Assembly: GCA_902774685.1 (NCBI GenBank)
Contig: CACYJH010000006.1
Coordinates: 1-64,000, forward strand
Direction of reading: 5' to 3'
DNA: 64,000 nucleotides
Source of the DNA: an uncultured Methanobrevibacter sp.
GTDB taxonomy: Archaea > Methanobacteriota > Methanobacteria > Methanobacteriales > Methanobacteriaceae
The notes beneath the pieces are model-generated. The model was not told where the DNA came from and did no database searches. It saw nothing but the letters and a program-made list of their open reading frames with translations. The first letter of the stretch is position 1; each line of letters opens with the position of its first letter. Positions 54,219 to 63,650 of the stretch are shown here, in pieces. The position numbers and the translations under genes were made by a program.

Positions 54219-56045
54219 CTATTTTATGGTTATGGAAGATTTTTTTGCAGATTCATAGCGATAATGAACCTTCTCCACAACACCCTTTACAGTATCATAA
54301 GCCCAAACTTGCTTAAAGTATATGGTCACTTTATGTGTTCCTTTGCTTAATGATTTGGTGTTGATCTTCACAGTTCCCTTTTTATCGGTTTTTAGGTTAT
54401 AATCTTTGTATTTTGTTCCAGTATAAACCCTGATTTTTACCTTTTTATATTTCAAGACCTTTCCAGTTGCCTTGTTTTTGAAATTAGCATAGAAATATTT
54501 TGATTTCTTATATTTGGCACTGACTTTAGGGGCTTTCACAGTCAAAGGAATAGTTTCTTCAGGGTAGCCGGAAATCATTATAGGGTATTTTTTGGAATTT
54601 GCAAAGCTGAAATAAAATTTAACTTCTGAAAAATCCCCTCTTTTGATTTGGGAGATGACTTCGAAAACAGCTTTTCCGTTTTTATTGGTCTTTTTAGTCA
54701 TTACAAGAGTTTTTTCTCCCTTATTATATGGATAATATTTTAGTTTTAATCTTATGTTTGCACCTTTCACAGCTTTATTTGTCTTCTTATTAATCAATTT
54801 CACAACAAAATAATTGCGTTTTCCATATTCCTTTATTGTGTATTTGTATTTGCCCATAACAAGATTGCTAATGTCTAGTTTAGGGGTCATGTAATCGCAA
54901 TTGATTAATAGGTTGTTTTTAGCTTTATTTGAGCCTATAATACAATTAGTTAGTTTTATAAGTCCCTTGAAAGAGTATTCTTCAAAATCTATAATGTTTG
55001 GTATTACTTCAATTACAGCTCCGCTTTTTGCAGAGTTGTTGGTGAATTGACTTTTCTGCATTGTAAGATTTCTTGTAAGAGCTATTGCCCCTCCTTCTGT
55101 CACTGCAGAATTGTGCTTAAATACAGTATTGTTTATATAGGCTTTTTCAAAGTCTATTAGCAAAGCTCCTCCATAAGGATAGACGATATGATAATTCGGA
55201 TCGTTTGTAGCGGTTACAACTCTGTTTTTATAGAATTTGCAGGAGCTGATGTATAATTTGTCTCCATGAGGCATGTCATCATAATCTTCACAGCAGATTG
55301 CCCCTCCACTATTTGCAGTATTTGATGTGAATTCTGAATTCAAGACTTTTAAGTTTGCGCCAGAGTATATTGCTCCTCCACACCTTGCAGTGTTATTTTT
55401 AAAGTATGATTTTTCAATTATTGCAGAATAAGCCTTAAACTGATTGGCATATAGGTATATTGCTCCACCTAATTTAGCCTTATTGTTTTTAAAATCACAA
55501 TTTTTCACAGTAAATTTATTTTCAGAGTATATTGCGCCTCCTAAATCAGATTTTCCATTTATTAAATTTAGATTTTCTAAAACTACTCCATTTGCTGTAA
55601 TGTTGAATATTCTAGAAAGGGCTTTGGCATTTAGAGTAGCTTTTCCATTTATTCCCTTAATGGTTAAGTTTTTATTGATGATGATTTCTTTTGAATCTCC
55701 AATATAAGTTCCATTTAACTTAATTGTTGAACCTGCTTCTGCATTGTCTATTAAGTTCTGTATATCTGAGAAAGTTTGTTGGTCATTTGAACTGTTTGCA
55801 GGTTCTGATGGTTGGATATTTGGATTATCTGGATTGTTTGTGTCCCCATCACCTTCAGGATTTGTGTCATCTTGAGTATCCCCTTCCTCATATAACAAAT
55901 CAATATTTCCATCATCCTGATTTTGGTCTATTGCATTCAAGTCAAAATCATTGTCTTGCATGATGTCTTCTGATGCAGACACCGCTCCAAGACTTATCAT
56001 AAGAATGAAAAATATTGAAAAGAAGAATAATTTTTTATTTTTCAT
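54219..56045 (-). CDS. Adhesin-like surface protein with right-handed beta-helix and C-terminal Ig-like domains
   Basis: A 608-residue secreted protein. The signal peptide is MKNKKLFFFSIFFILMISLG then AVSA. A polar Asp/Asn/Pro linker (about 28-85) leads to beta-helix repeats (about 90-385) of the Chlamydia-PMP type: CDFKNNKAKLGGAIYL, YFKNNTARCGGAIYS, EFTSNTANSGGAICC, QFTNNSAKSGAVIEV. Two Ig-like beta domains follow (about 395-485 and 505-608). No cell-wall anchoring motif is visible. Such proteins are abundant in gut Methanobrevibacter and bind surfaces or partner cells; the ligand is unknown. Confidence 0.88.
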   Translation of the reverse strand: MKNKKLFFFSIFFILMISLGAVSASEDIMQDNDFDLNAIDQNQDDGNIDLLYEEGDTQDDTNPEGDGDTNNPDNPNIQPSEPANSSNDQQTFSDIQNLIDNAEAGSTIKLNGTYIGDSKEIIINKNLTIKGINGKATLNAKALSRIFNITANGVVLENLNLINGKSDLGGAIYSENKFTVKNCDFKNNKAKLGGAIYLYANQFKAYSAIIEKSYFKNNTARCGGAIYSGANLKVLNSEFTSNTANSGGAICCEDYDDMPHGDKLYISSCKFYKNRVVTATNDPNYHIVYPYGGALLIDFEKAYINNTVFKHNSAVTEGGAIALTRNLTMQKSQFTNNSAKSGAVIEVIPNIIDFEEYSFKGLIKLTNCIIGSNKAKNNLLINCDYMTPKLDISNLVMGKYKYTIKEYGKRNYFVVKLINKKTNKAVKGANIRLKLKYYPYNKGEKTLVMTKKTNKNGKAVFEVISQIKRGDFSEVKFYFSFANSKKYPIMISGYPEETIPLTVKAPKVSAKYKKSKYFYANFKNKATGKVLKYKKVKIRVYTGTKYKDYNLKTDKKGTVKINTKSLSKGTHKVTIYFKQVWAYDTVKGVVEKVHYRYESAKKSSITIK

Positions 56046-56276
56046 TTTGTTTCCCCACTTAATTATTAGTGAATATTAATTTATTTAATATGGTTAATTA
56101 AGTTATCTATTTAATATTTGCATGAGATTAATGAAAAAAGTTCTAAGTTAGTTAAAAAAGATGAAAAATAGTTAGTTAGTAGATTTAAAAAATAAAAAAT
56201 AAGAAATAGTTAGTTAATAAATTTGATTTAAAAAATAAAAAAATAAAAATTGTTTATTTTTATAATTTGGTTTTCA
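56046..56276. repeat. A-rich gap with two imperfect copies of a ~40-bp unit
   Basis: Around 56165-56200 and 56203-56245 the sequence AAATAGTTAGTTARTA followed by an A-rich TTTAAAAAATAAAAAA stretch appears twice. It is low-complexity DNA between the transporter and adhesin genes, with no gene. Confidence 0.45.
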
Positions 56277-57767
56277 CTAAAATCTTTCTGCAGACTCTTC
56301 CCATTCTGGGTTTTTTGCAGGAAGACGAGTGAATACTATTGTTGATATTACCAGCACTGCCAGTGTAATAACCATAGATATGAGAGAGGCTGTAGTTTCA
56401 CCATAATAGAGGTCCACTAAACCACCTAACCATACGATTGATAGGATTATTGGCAGTAAGTACTTAACAATAAACAGCCATTTAGGACCAATCTTAATTG
56501 TTTTGCTGTTTCTATTAAGGGTATCAATAAGGTTTTCAGCTTTAAATACCCAAGCAAGAACGATACACTCGACAATCACACCGAAAACTATTGCTCCTTG
56601 ATTGATGATTGTATCTACAGAATCCAAGAGCAATTCACCATATGCAGTTGCATAAAGCATTGAAATTATGGCTCCTACGATGCATAAGATGGTCATGGTC
56701 CTTTTACGTGTCAATCCGAACTTATTTTGTATTGAATAGGATAAAGGTTCGATAGTTGATAAAATGCTTGTAATTCCAGCAATGTAAACTGCTATGAAGA
56801 ACATTGGACCTAAGATGCTTGCCCAAGTTCCTATTGCATTGAATGCTGTTGGATAAACGATGAATATCAATCCTGCACCTTGAGTTACCAATTGTTCCAC
56901 TGCTGTACCTGTTTGAAGTGACATGTATCCAAGAATTGAGAATACTCCTAATGCACAGAAGTTTTCAAATAAACAGTTTGCAAAGGCAACAGTAAATGTG
57001 TTGGTGATCAAATCTGTATCATCCTGTGTATAGCTGGCATAGGTAAATGCAATTGACATACCTAAGCTTAGTGAAAATACGATTTGGCCGAAGGCACCTA
57101 ACCAGATTCCGAAATCAAATAATGAAGACCAATCCGGTTGGTACAATTCACTTAATCCAATGCTTGCTCCAGGAAGCATAAGGGAGCTTATAACAATAAT
57201 GATCATAATGATAAAGAGCAGTGGCACTAAAATCTTGGAAACCTTACCTAAACCTGCTTCAAGGTCACGATGGGAAATTGACCAAACCAATCCCCAGCCG
57301 ATAAGCATTGCGATTGCAATTATTGGGATAAATGTAAGGAGTCCAGTTGGAGAACTTGAAACCTGTAGAAGGGAAGTGTTGAAGAATGTATTAGGGTCGG
57401 CACCCCAACCTTTAAAAAAGCTTAATATGACATAGATTCCATCCCAACCGAGAATGGCTGAGTAATATATCATGATTATGAATACCGCTATAGGCAAGAA
57501 CCAGCCGAGGTATTCCCATTTTGCATGGATTGATTTGATTGCTTTTGCAAAAGAAGCGCTGAAGTGGTACCCTACACCATACTCCAAGATTAAAAATGGG
57601 AGACCTAATACTAAAATAGCGAATATATAAGGGATGTAGAATGCTCCACCTCCATTATAGTACAGTACATACGGATATCTCCAAATGTTTCCAAGACCGA
57701 CTGCAGAACCGATCATCGCCAAGACAAATGATAAGTTGCTGCCCCACTGATTATTGTTAGACATCAT
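56277..57767 (-). CDS. Sodium-dependent transporter (NSS/SNF family)
   Basis: A 496-residue transporter with 11-12 helices. The first helix carries the NSS signature SNLSFVLAMIGSAVGLGNIW followed by RYPYVLYYNGGGAFYIPY, the Na+ and substrate site. Prokaryotic NSS proteins import amino acids such as tryptophan, leucine or tyrosine with Na+; the substrate here is not readable from sequence. GGTGTA precedes ATG-ATG; the second ATG (57764) has better spacing. Confidence 0.94.
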   Translation of the reverse strand: MMSNNNQWGSNLSFVLAMIGSAVGLGNIWRYPYVLYYNGGGAFYIPYIFAILVLGLPFLILEYGVGYHFSASFAKAIKSIHAKWEYLGWFLPIAVFIIMIYYSAILGWDGIYVILSFFKGWGADPNTFFNTSLLQVSSSPTGLLTFIPIIAIAMLIGWGLVWSISHRDLEAGLGKVSKILVPLLFIIMIIIVISSLMLPGASIGLSELYQPDWSSLFDFGIWLGAFGQIVFSLSLGMSIAFTYASYTQDDTDLITNTFTVAFANCLFENFCALGVFSILGYMSLQTGTAVEQLVTQGAGLIFIVYPTAFNAIGTWASILGPMFFIAVYIAGITSILSTIEPLSYSIQNKFGLTRKRTMTILCIVGAIISMLYATAYGELLLDSVDTIINQGAIVFGVIVECIVLAWVFKAENLIDTLNRNSKTIKIGPKWLFIVKYLLPIILSIVWLGGLVDLYYGETTASLISMVITLAVLVISTIVFTRLPAKNPEWEESAERF

Positions 57768-57876
57768 TACACCATAAATATAATTTTTTTATCTTAAAAC
57801 TTAACTAAATAACCATTTGTCATTGAAATTATATTAATGTATGTTTTTTATGCTATTCTTGAATCAATAATCATGC

Positions 57877-59241
57877 TTAAGTTCCGAACTTTTCTCTCAC
57901 TTTCTTGATTGTGTATCTTGCAAATGTGAAGTTTAAGATACTTGCAAGAATTCTTCCTGTTGCAAGACCTGTCCAAATACCGACTAGTCCCCATCCTAAC
58001 ACTATTCCAAAAGTGTATGTTGCGGTGACTGTAAAGATTACCTCTCTGATGATGGTCCACATCAAGCTCATGGTTCCTCTACCAATTCCTTGATACATGA
58101 AACTGGAGGTCATTCCCGCTCCGGTGAGAGGGAGACAAAGGCTGGCAATTCTTAGGAATCTTGTAATTTCAGGCACTAAAACTGATGTTTCTTTAGTGTA
58201 TGCAAACAATGTTGCAAGTTGTGGTGCAAATGCAATAAGAATTATTGTCACAGCTGTTCCAAATGCTATACCAAATTTAACCCCATATAAATGAGCTCTT
58301 GATAGGTAATCTCCATTTTTAGCACCATATGCACTTCCGGAAACTGCAGCCACTGCACTACCGATAGCGGTAAGAGGCATTATTGCAAATAGGTATAATC
58401 TTTGACCTGATGTAAATGATGCAATACCGTATTCTCCTCCAATTGTTGAGATGAATATTAAATATAGGCTTACTGCAAAGGACATCATGAACATGTCCAT
58501 TGATGCTGGAATACCTACCTTTAAGATGTCTTTAGCTATTTTTGAATCGAATTGGAACTCTTTTAGGTTAACATTCACATAGGTGTCCTTTTTGATGAGT
58601 ATCCAGTATAGGATTACAGATGCTGATCCAAGAGCACTGACAATTGTTGCAAGGGATGCTCCTGCAGAACCTAATCCCATTACATAAATGAAAAGTGGGT
58701 CAAGAATTGCGTTGAGGGTTACAGACACAATCATTGCATACATTGCCCTTTTCATATCTCCTTCACCACGAAGGATACCGCTTCCTCCGTTACCGAACAT
58801 AAATGCAATGAGACCTAAGAATAAGGGGGTTCCATATTTAATACCTTCTGCAAGGTTTTGTCCACTTGCTCCATAAGCTCTAAGCAAAGGTTCCTGAACG
58901 GATATTAAGATTACTGTAAGAATGATTGAAGCCACTAAAAATATTAAAAGAGCATGAGCTGCAGATTTGTTGGCACCTTCATGGTTTTTAGCACCTACAA
59001 ACCGACTTATGCTACTTGTAGCACCGCTTCCAAGACCTACGCTCACACCATTCAATATCATGAAAATAGGTGTTACAAAACCGATTCCAGCTATTGCAGC
59101 CTGTCCAAGCCCTGCTACCCAAATACCATCTATGATATTGTATGATGCTGTAAGTAGCATGGATATCATAATTGGGATAGCAAGTTTTTTCACTGCTGTT
59201 TCTGGATTTCCCCTCATTAATTCTACATTTTTATTTGCCAT
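57877..59241 (-). CDS. MATE family efflux transporter
   Basis: A 454-residue, 12-helix MATE protein in two matching halves. LAIPIMISMLLTASYNIIDG then IWVAGLGQAAIAGIGFVTPI in the first half and LKVGIPASMDMFMMSFAVSL in the second are typical. It exports cationic compounds by Na+ or H+ antiport. It lies 110 bp upstream of the NSS transporter on the same strand. Confidence 0.94.
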   Translation of the reverse strand: MANKNVELMRGNPETAVKKLAIPIMISMLLTASYNIIDGIWVAGLGQAAIAGIGFVTPIFMILNGVSVGLGSGATSSISRFVGAKNHEGANKSAAHALLIFLVASIILTVILISVQEPLLRAYGASGQNLAEGIKYGTPLFLGLIAFMFGNGGSGILRGEGDMKRAMYAMIVSVTLNAILDPLFIYVMGLGSAGASLATIVSALGSASVILYWILIKKDTYVNVNLKEFQFDSKIAKDILKVGIPASMDMFMMSFAVSLYLIFISTIGGEYGIASFTSGQRLYLFAIMPLTAIGSAVAAVSGSAYGAKNGDYLSRAHLYGVKFGIAFGTAVTIILIAFAPQLATLFAYTKETSVLVPEITRFLRIASLCLPLTGAGMTSSFMYQGIGRGTMSLMWTIIREVIFTVTATYTFGIVLGWGLVGIWTGLATGRILASILNFTFARYTIKKVREKFGT

Positions 59242-59291
59242 TTTATCCCCTATAAAAAAATAATGACTATTTTTTTATTTATTTTTCTTAT

Positions 59292-59975
59292 TTAAATTAA
59301 TTTTTGTTGTTTAGGTTTAATCTGCCAATCAATCTCCTTTAAACTGTTTTTCTTTAGGAATTCATTAGCCAATTTGAAATGATTGCATCCAAAGAACCCT
59401 CTTCTTGCAGAGAATGGACTTGGATGAGAAGATATTAGCACTAAATGATTAGGATTTGTAATCAGTTCCTTTTTGAGTTCTGCCTGTTTTCCCCATAACA
59501 GGAAAACGATAGGATGATTTTGTTGATTTAAGATGCTTATTACATTGTCTGTAAATGTCTGCCATCCACATTTGCTGTGTGAGTTTGCATTTCCCTCTTC
59601 AACAGTGAGCACTGTATTGAGTAGGAATACTCCCTGTTTTGCCCAGGATTCAAGGCAACCGGATTCTGGAATTGGATAACCGTATTCAGATTCTATTTCC
59701 TTGAAGATGTTTTTTAGGGATCTTGGGATTGGATGCCCTTCAGGTGTTGAGAATGCAAGACCGTGAGCTTGTCCCTCTTCATGATAAGGGTCTTGGCCTA
59801 AAATGACAACTTTCACATTATCTATTGGACATAACTTGAATGCATTGAATATTTCTTCTTTTGGAGGATAGATTGTTTTTGTCTTATATTCTTCATCTAT
59901 AAATTCCTGAATTTTTATGAAGTAATCTTTATTGAATTCTTCCTCTAAAACATTGTCCCATTCATTTCCAATCAT
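59292..59975 (-). CDS. ung: Uracil-DNA glycosylase, family 1 (Ung)
   Basis: A 227-residue Ung. The catalytic water-activating motif is VVILGQDPYHEEGQAHGLAF (Asp in GQDPYH) and the C-terminal DNA-intercalation motif is SSHPSPFSARRGFFGCNHF; GVFLLNTVLTVEEGNANSH is also conserved. It removes uracil from DNA. Family 1 is the bacterial/eukaryotic/viral type; most archaea rely on families 4 and 5, so this gene was probably acquired from bacteria. Base composition does not differ visibly from its neighbours. Confidence 0.95.
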   Translation of the reverse strand: MIGNEWDNVLEEEFNKDYFIKIQEFIDEEYKTKTIYPPKEEIFNAFKLCPIDNVKVVILGQDPYHEEGQAHGLAFSTPEGHPIPRSLKNIFKEIESEYGYPIPESGCLESWAKQGVFLLNTVLTVEEGNANSHSKCGWQTFTDNVISILNQQNHPIVFLLWGKQAELKKELITNPNHLVLISSHPSPFSARRGFFGCNHFKLANEFLKKNSLKEIDWQIKPKQQKLI

Positions 59976-60072
59976 AAAATCACTTAAATATTTATTTTGA
60001 TTATACTCTTTTTAATCCTAATAATTTTTATTAATTCTTTAATGATTTTCTTTAATATTTTTTAATCTTTAA

Positions 60073-61176
60073 TTATTTCTTTCCAGTCACTTTATCTAAA
60101 TATGGAATCTTATCGAATATTGCTAAAATAATCAGGCTGATTGCTGTTGTAAGGATTACCAAAACAGGAATCCAAATCAGTGGGTGTCCATTTGAAAAAT
60201 TGATCACTTTAATCAAGTTCATTTTCAAATCATACAAAACCAAATAGTGGACAAGGTAAATTCCATAACTGTAATTGCTTATTGTTGTAAATGCATTTCC
60301 TAAAGCCTTATTCTCCATATCTTCAAAATGCTTGGTCTTAGATAGGTATTTGAATAGTAAAAATGCATTTGCAGACATGAATAATATCTTTAAATTGAAA
60401 TAGCTTAATGCTACGAACTTATGGACCAAATGAGACCTTGGTACAACGAAACCGAATATGTACCAAAGATATGTGCCAACAAAGAGCAGTGCTGTAATTA
60501 TTATAAGATATTTCCTATCGATTCTTTTTTCCAAAAAGTCAGAGCTTGCCAAAAAGTATCCAATCACAATATAAGCTAAAAATGAAAGGTAATAGATTAA
60601 TTTAGAGTTATATGGGTTGAATGAAGTGAAATTGCATATTCCTATATAGATTACAGAAATCACTGCAAGTACTGCAATGAACTTTTTTGAGAAATCCTTG
60701 ATTCTGCTTTCTTCCATTTGAATGATCTTATTTATGATGAATATTCCGATATAAGCGATTATGATCATCCAAACGAACCATAAATGCACTCCAATGGTTC
60801 CGGATTTTCCAAAAAAGATAGCTATTGCATTGCTTAAGTTGAATCCATGGTATATGTGAATGCTTGTATAGATTATATAAATCAATACCCAAAAGAGGAA
60901 AGGAATGAATAATCTTGATAATCTCTTTTTAAAGAATTTTGTCAAGGTATCCTTTTTCCCTATAAGAAGCGCTCCACTAAGCATAACAAAAATAGGTATT
61001 GAAAACTCTCTGAAGCAGTCAAAGAATGCTGAAATATAGAGATTTGGACTATTGATGTCTCTTGTAACAAAGAATACAGATACATGACAGAATACGATTC
61101 CGATGATAGCTATTGCTCTTAATACATCGTAATAGAATATTCTTTTGGATTTTCCTAAATTTTCAGCATTGTTCAT
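60073..61176 (-). CDS. Acyltransferase family 3 membrane protein
   Basis: A 367-residue, about ten-helix protein: IFYYDVLRAIAIIGIVFCHV with the conserved D-x-L-R and the catalytic-type His, then FSIPIFVMLSGALLIGKKDT and LSRLFIPFLFWVLIYIIY. The family O-acylates sugars of surface polysaccharides, glycolipids or peptidoglycan-like polymers. With the adhesin-like gene nearby, a surface-glycan role is plausible. Confidence 0.9.
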   Translation of the reverse strand: MNNAENLGKSKRIFYYDVLRAIAIIGIVFCHVSVFFVTRDINSPNLYISAFFDCFREFSIPIFVMLSGALLIGKKDTLTKFFKKRLSRLFIPFLFWVLIYIIYTSIHIYHGFNLSNAIAIFFGKSGTIGVHLWFVWMIIIAYIGIFIINKIIQMEESRIKDFSKKFIAVLAVISVIYIGICNFTSFNPYNSKLIYYLSFLAYIVIGYFLASSDFLEKRIDRKYLIIITALLFVGTYLWYIFGFVVPRSHLVHKFVALSYFNLKILFMSANAFLLFKYLSKTKHFEDMENKALGNAFTTISNYSYGIYLVHYLVLYDLKMNLIKVINFSNGHPLIWIPVLVILTTAISLIILAIFDKIPYLDKVTGKK

Positions 61177-61305
61177 AAGATTACCAATTTTGTTTTTTTT
61201 TTAAATCAATTTTATATTTATTTCTTTATTTTCAAAGCCTTTAATAGTTTTCCAGATTTTTATGATTGTTCATTTTTTTCATTTTATAAAATTGTTCAGT
61301 GTACT

Positions 61306-62043
61306 TTATTTCATCACTCTATTTAGAATAAAATACATAATTTTTCCAAAGAGCTTTTTGAAAATTCCTAAATTAACATCTGGAGCAAATTCGTAGTTCA
61401 CCAAACCTGTGCTTTCCCAATATTCCTTATCCTTTTTCATTGTATCGCTTTTTGGAGCCATAGCTCTCCAAACATTGTAGAAAATGATGTCTCCAATTTT
61501 TGGGGAATGGAGCTTTTTGCTACTTACATCCTTATGGAACTTTTGAGAGATCTTATTTATCTCTTCTGTGTTGATTTCCTCTTTTCCGCCAAATGCATAT
61601 TTTATTTGATATATCTTATTGAATCCCCAATGCCTTAATGTTTCATCAATGTAGTTAGCTACGTCCTTTTGGCCAGCTCCTGCTGTAGATACAACAACAA
61701 GTGCTTTCTTATCAAAGAATTCTGGTCTGTGATATATGTATGCAGTATGGTCAAAGAAGTTTTTAAGGAGTGCAGTAACATTCATTGCATAAACTGGGCA
61801 TGCTATTATGATTCCATCTGCCCATCTGATCTTTTCTATGATTGGATTCACTGTTTCGTGGTGAGGACAGTTTTCCTCTCCTTCCATAATGCATTTGAAG
61901 CAGCCATTGCACATAGGGATCTTTTCCTTCATCAATTGCACTTCTTCAAACTCTGCATCTTCTCCTAAATTTGTTTTTGCCTGTTTAACCATGCTCCATG
62001 TATTTTTCTTTCTTGGAGACCCATTGATAATTAGATATTTCAT
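61306..62043 (-). CDS. Flavodoxin-like NAD(P)H/FMN-dependent oxidoreductase
   Basis: A 245-residue protein. The N-terminal FMN-phosphate loop is MKYLIINGSPRKKNTWSM; a cysteine cluster MCNGCFKCIMEGEENCPHH and the flavin-contact segment IIACPVYAMNVTALLKNFFD then HTAYIYHRPEFF follow. This is the NADPH-dependent FMN reductase-like (iron-sulfur flavoprotein-like) group. The C-terminal 60 residues form an extra basic domain (FNKIYQ..., then IFKKLFGKIMYFILNRVM). It is 28 bp downstream of the TetR-GNAT gene and probably in its operon. Confidence 0.88.
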   Translation of the reverse strand: MKYLIINGSPRKKNTWSMVKQAKTNLGEDAEFEEVQLMKEKIPMCNGCFKCIMEGEENCPHHETVNPIIEKIRWADGIIIACPVYAMNVTALLKNFFDHTAYIYHRPEFFDKKALVVVSTAGAGQKDVANYIDETLRHWGFNKIYQIKYAFGGKEEINTEEINKISQKFHKDVSSKKLHSPKIGDIIFYNVWRAMAPKSDTMKKDKEYWESTGLVNYEFAPDVNLGIFKKLFGKIMYFILNRVMK

Positions 62044-62071
62044 TTTAACACCTTCAGATAATTTTATTTTT

Positions 62072-63397
62072 TTATATGTCTAATTGTCCTTCAAGGACCT
62101 TTTTTTCTTTATATTCAAATCCTTCATCAAACTCATCAACCCTTTCCTCATCAACATCAAAGACCTTTGGGTTGTTGAATATTCCCTTATCGTAATCAAA
62201 ATCATTAAAAGTCTTTTCAAATATTTTTATCATGAAAAATGGATTCTCTTCATCAAGATCTGTTCCTTCCAGGAAGAAATTGTACTTTGATGCACTTTCA
62301 AATCCGAATCTGTGGTAATAGTCTTCATCGCCGATTACAAAAACAAATGGGATATTCATTTTTTGTGCAAGATTCAAAGTGTATCTTATAATTTTAGACC
62401 CATATCCATGGCTTTGATGTTTGCTGTCTATAGCTATTGGGCCAAGAACTGTGGCTTTTCCACTGCCTTCATTCACCTTAATGTCAACTCCATACCTATT
62501 TTCCTTGTAAAGGTCCAGTCTTCCGTTTGAATAGTTTATATGGCCTATGAGCTCATCATCCTTTTCAATCACATATGCCAAATCCTTTATGAAGCTTGAA
62601 TCTTCCCTTAATTTATGGACGATATAATGTTCATAAGCTCCTGGCCTATAGACATTCCAAAAGGCATCCCTTACCAGATTTTCCACTTTTGAATAATCCT
62701 TCTCCTTTTCCAATCTGATATGTCCATCATTTGGGATTTCACCATCATTATTATTATCTTCATCATCATTTTCTTCCATATCGATCTTAACGGAATTGAA
62801 TAGAAGCTTCATATGTGCTGTTGTTCTTCTTTCGAAATCCTTTAGGAATGTCTTATCATCTTCTGGATAATTTATTATGAAATGTTCATATAATAGGAAC
62901 AGTCCATAGTAATAGAATGATTCTGCAAGTTGCTTGATGTCAGCATCCCTTCTGATGAAATTCTTTTCCTTCATCACTTCAAACAGGTCTTCCCATCCAT
63001 CAATTGCATAGCCTATAATCGCTTCCTTTACAAAATTCTTTATCTTTTCGTTATGATATGATTCCACAAGAAAGATTCTTGTGATTTTCATCATCTTCGC
63101 TTCGGAAAGTTTTGAGATGAATCTGTCGCTTCCTTCCTTATAGAACTGCTCAAAATCCATATTCAATTTTTCTCCAGATTGCATTACAGGTGCTTCTTCC
63201 TTAAGCATTTCCTTAATGTAATAGTTTAATATGGATTCTAAAATGGATTCCTTGCTATTATAATGATTATAGATGGAACTTTCTTTTATTCCAACTTCTT
63301 TAGCTATTTGCCGTATGGAAACTCCATCATATCCTTTTTGTGAGAATAAGTCAATGGAAACATCAAATATCTTTTCCTTCGTATTTTTTTCTGCCAT
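62072..63397 (-). CDS. TetR-family regulator fused to a GNAT acetyltransferase
   Basis: A 441-residue fusion. Residues 1-50 are a TetR helix-turn-helix (IFDVSIDLFSQKGYDGVSIR, QIAKEVGIKESSIYNHYNSK), followed by a helical ligand-binding domain to about 205. After an acidic linker (MEENDDEDNNNDGE), residues about 225-400 form a GNAT domain with the acetyl-CoA loop SKHQSHGYGSKIIRYTLNLA and the DEDYYHRFGFESA motif of N-acetyltransferases. No stop or frameshift lies between the parts. Two ACTAAC/GTTAGT palindromes upstream suggest autoregulation. The reductase gene follows at once. Confidence 0.88.
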   Translation of the reverse strand: MAEKNTKEKIFDVSIDLFSQKGYDGVSIRQIAKEVGIKESSIYNHYNSKESILESILNYYIKEMLKEEAPVMQSGEKLNMDFEQFYKEGSDRFISKLSEAKMMKITRIFLVESYHNEKIKNFVKEAIIGYAIDGWEDLFEVMKEKNFIRRDADIKQLAESFYYYGLFLLYEHFIINYPEDDKTFLKDFERRTTAHMKLLFNSVKIDMEENDDEDNNNDGEIPNDGHIRLEKEKDYSKVENLVRDAFWNVYRPGAYEHYIVHKLREDSSFIKDLAYVIEKDDELIGHINYSNGRLDLYKENRYGVDIKVNEGSGKATVLGPIAIDSKHQSHGYGSKIIRYTLNLAQKMNIPFVFVIGDEDYYHRFGFESASKYNFFLEGTDLDEENPFFMIKIFEKTFNDFDYDKGIFNNPKVFDVDEERVDEFDEGFEYKEKKVLEGQLDI

Positions 63398-63650
63398 TTT
63401 CTCCCCTTGAGCTGATGTTAATGCTTATTTGATTTTTTAAAATTACTATTAAACTAACACTTGTTAGTTAAATTCATATTGTATTTTTATTTTCTTTATT
63501 AATAAAACTAACGATTGTTAGTATAATTTTTAAAAAATAGTTTTTTTTAAAGTTTTTAGTAAAAATGTTTAAAAAAGTAATATGAGTTGTTTTTTCATAG
63601 TTTTAGTAAAAATGTTTTAAAAAAGTAATATGATAAAAAATAGCTTAGAA
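63398..63650 (-). promoter_or_regulatory. Promoter region of the TetR-GNAT gene with two operator palindromes
   Basis: AACTAACACTTGTTAGTT (63452-63469) is a perfect 18-bp palindrome and ACTAACGATTGTTAGT (63507-63522) is a second, near-perfect copy; their centres are 54 bp apart, about five helical turns. Both share ACTAAC-N4-GTTAGT, a form typical of TetR operators. They lie 55 to 125 bases upstream of the TetR-GNAT start. Confidence 0.75.
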
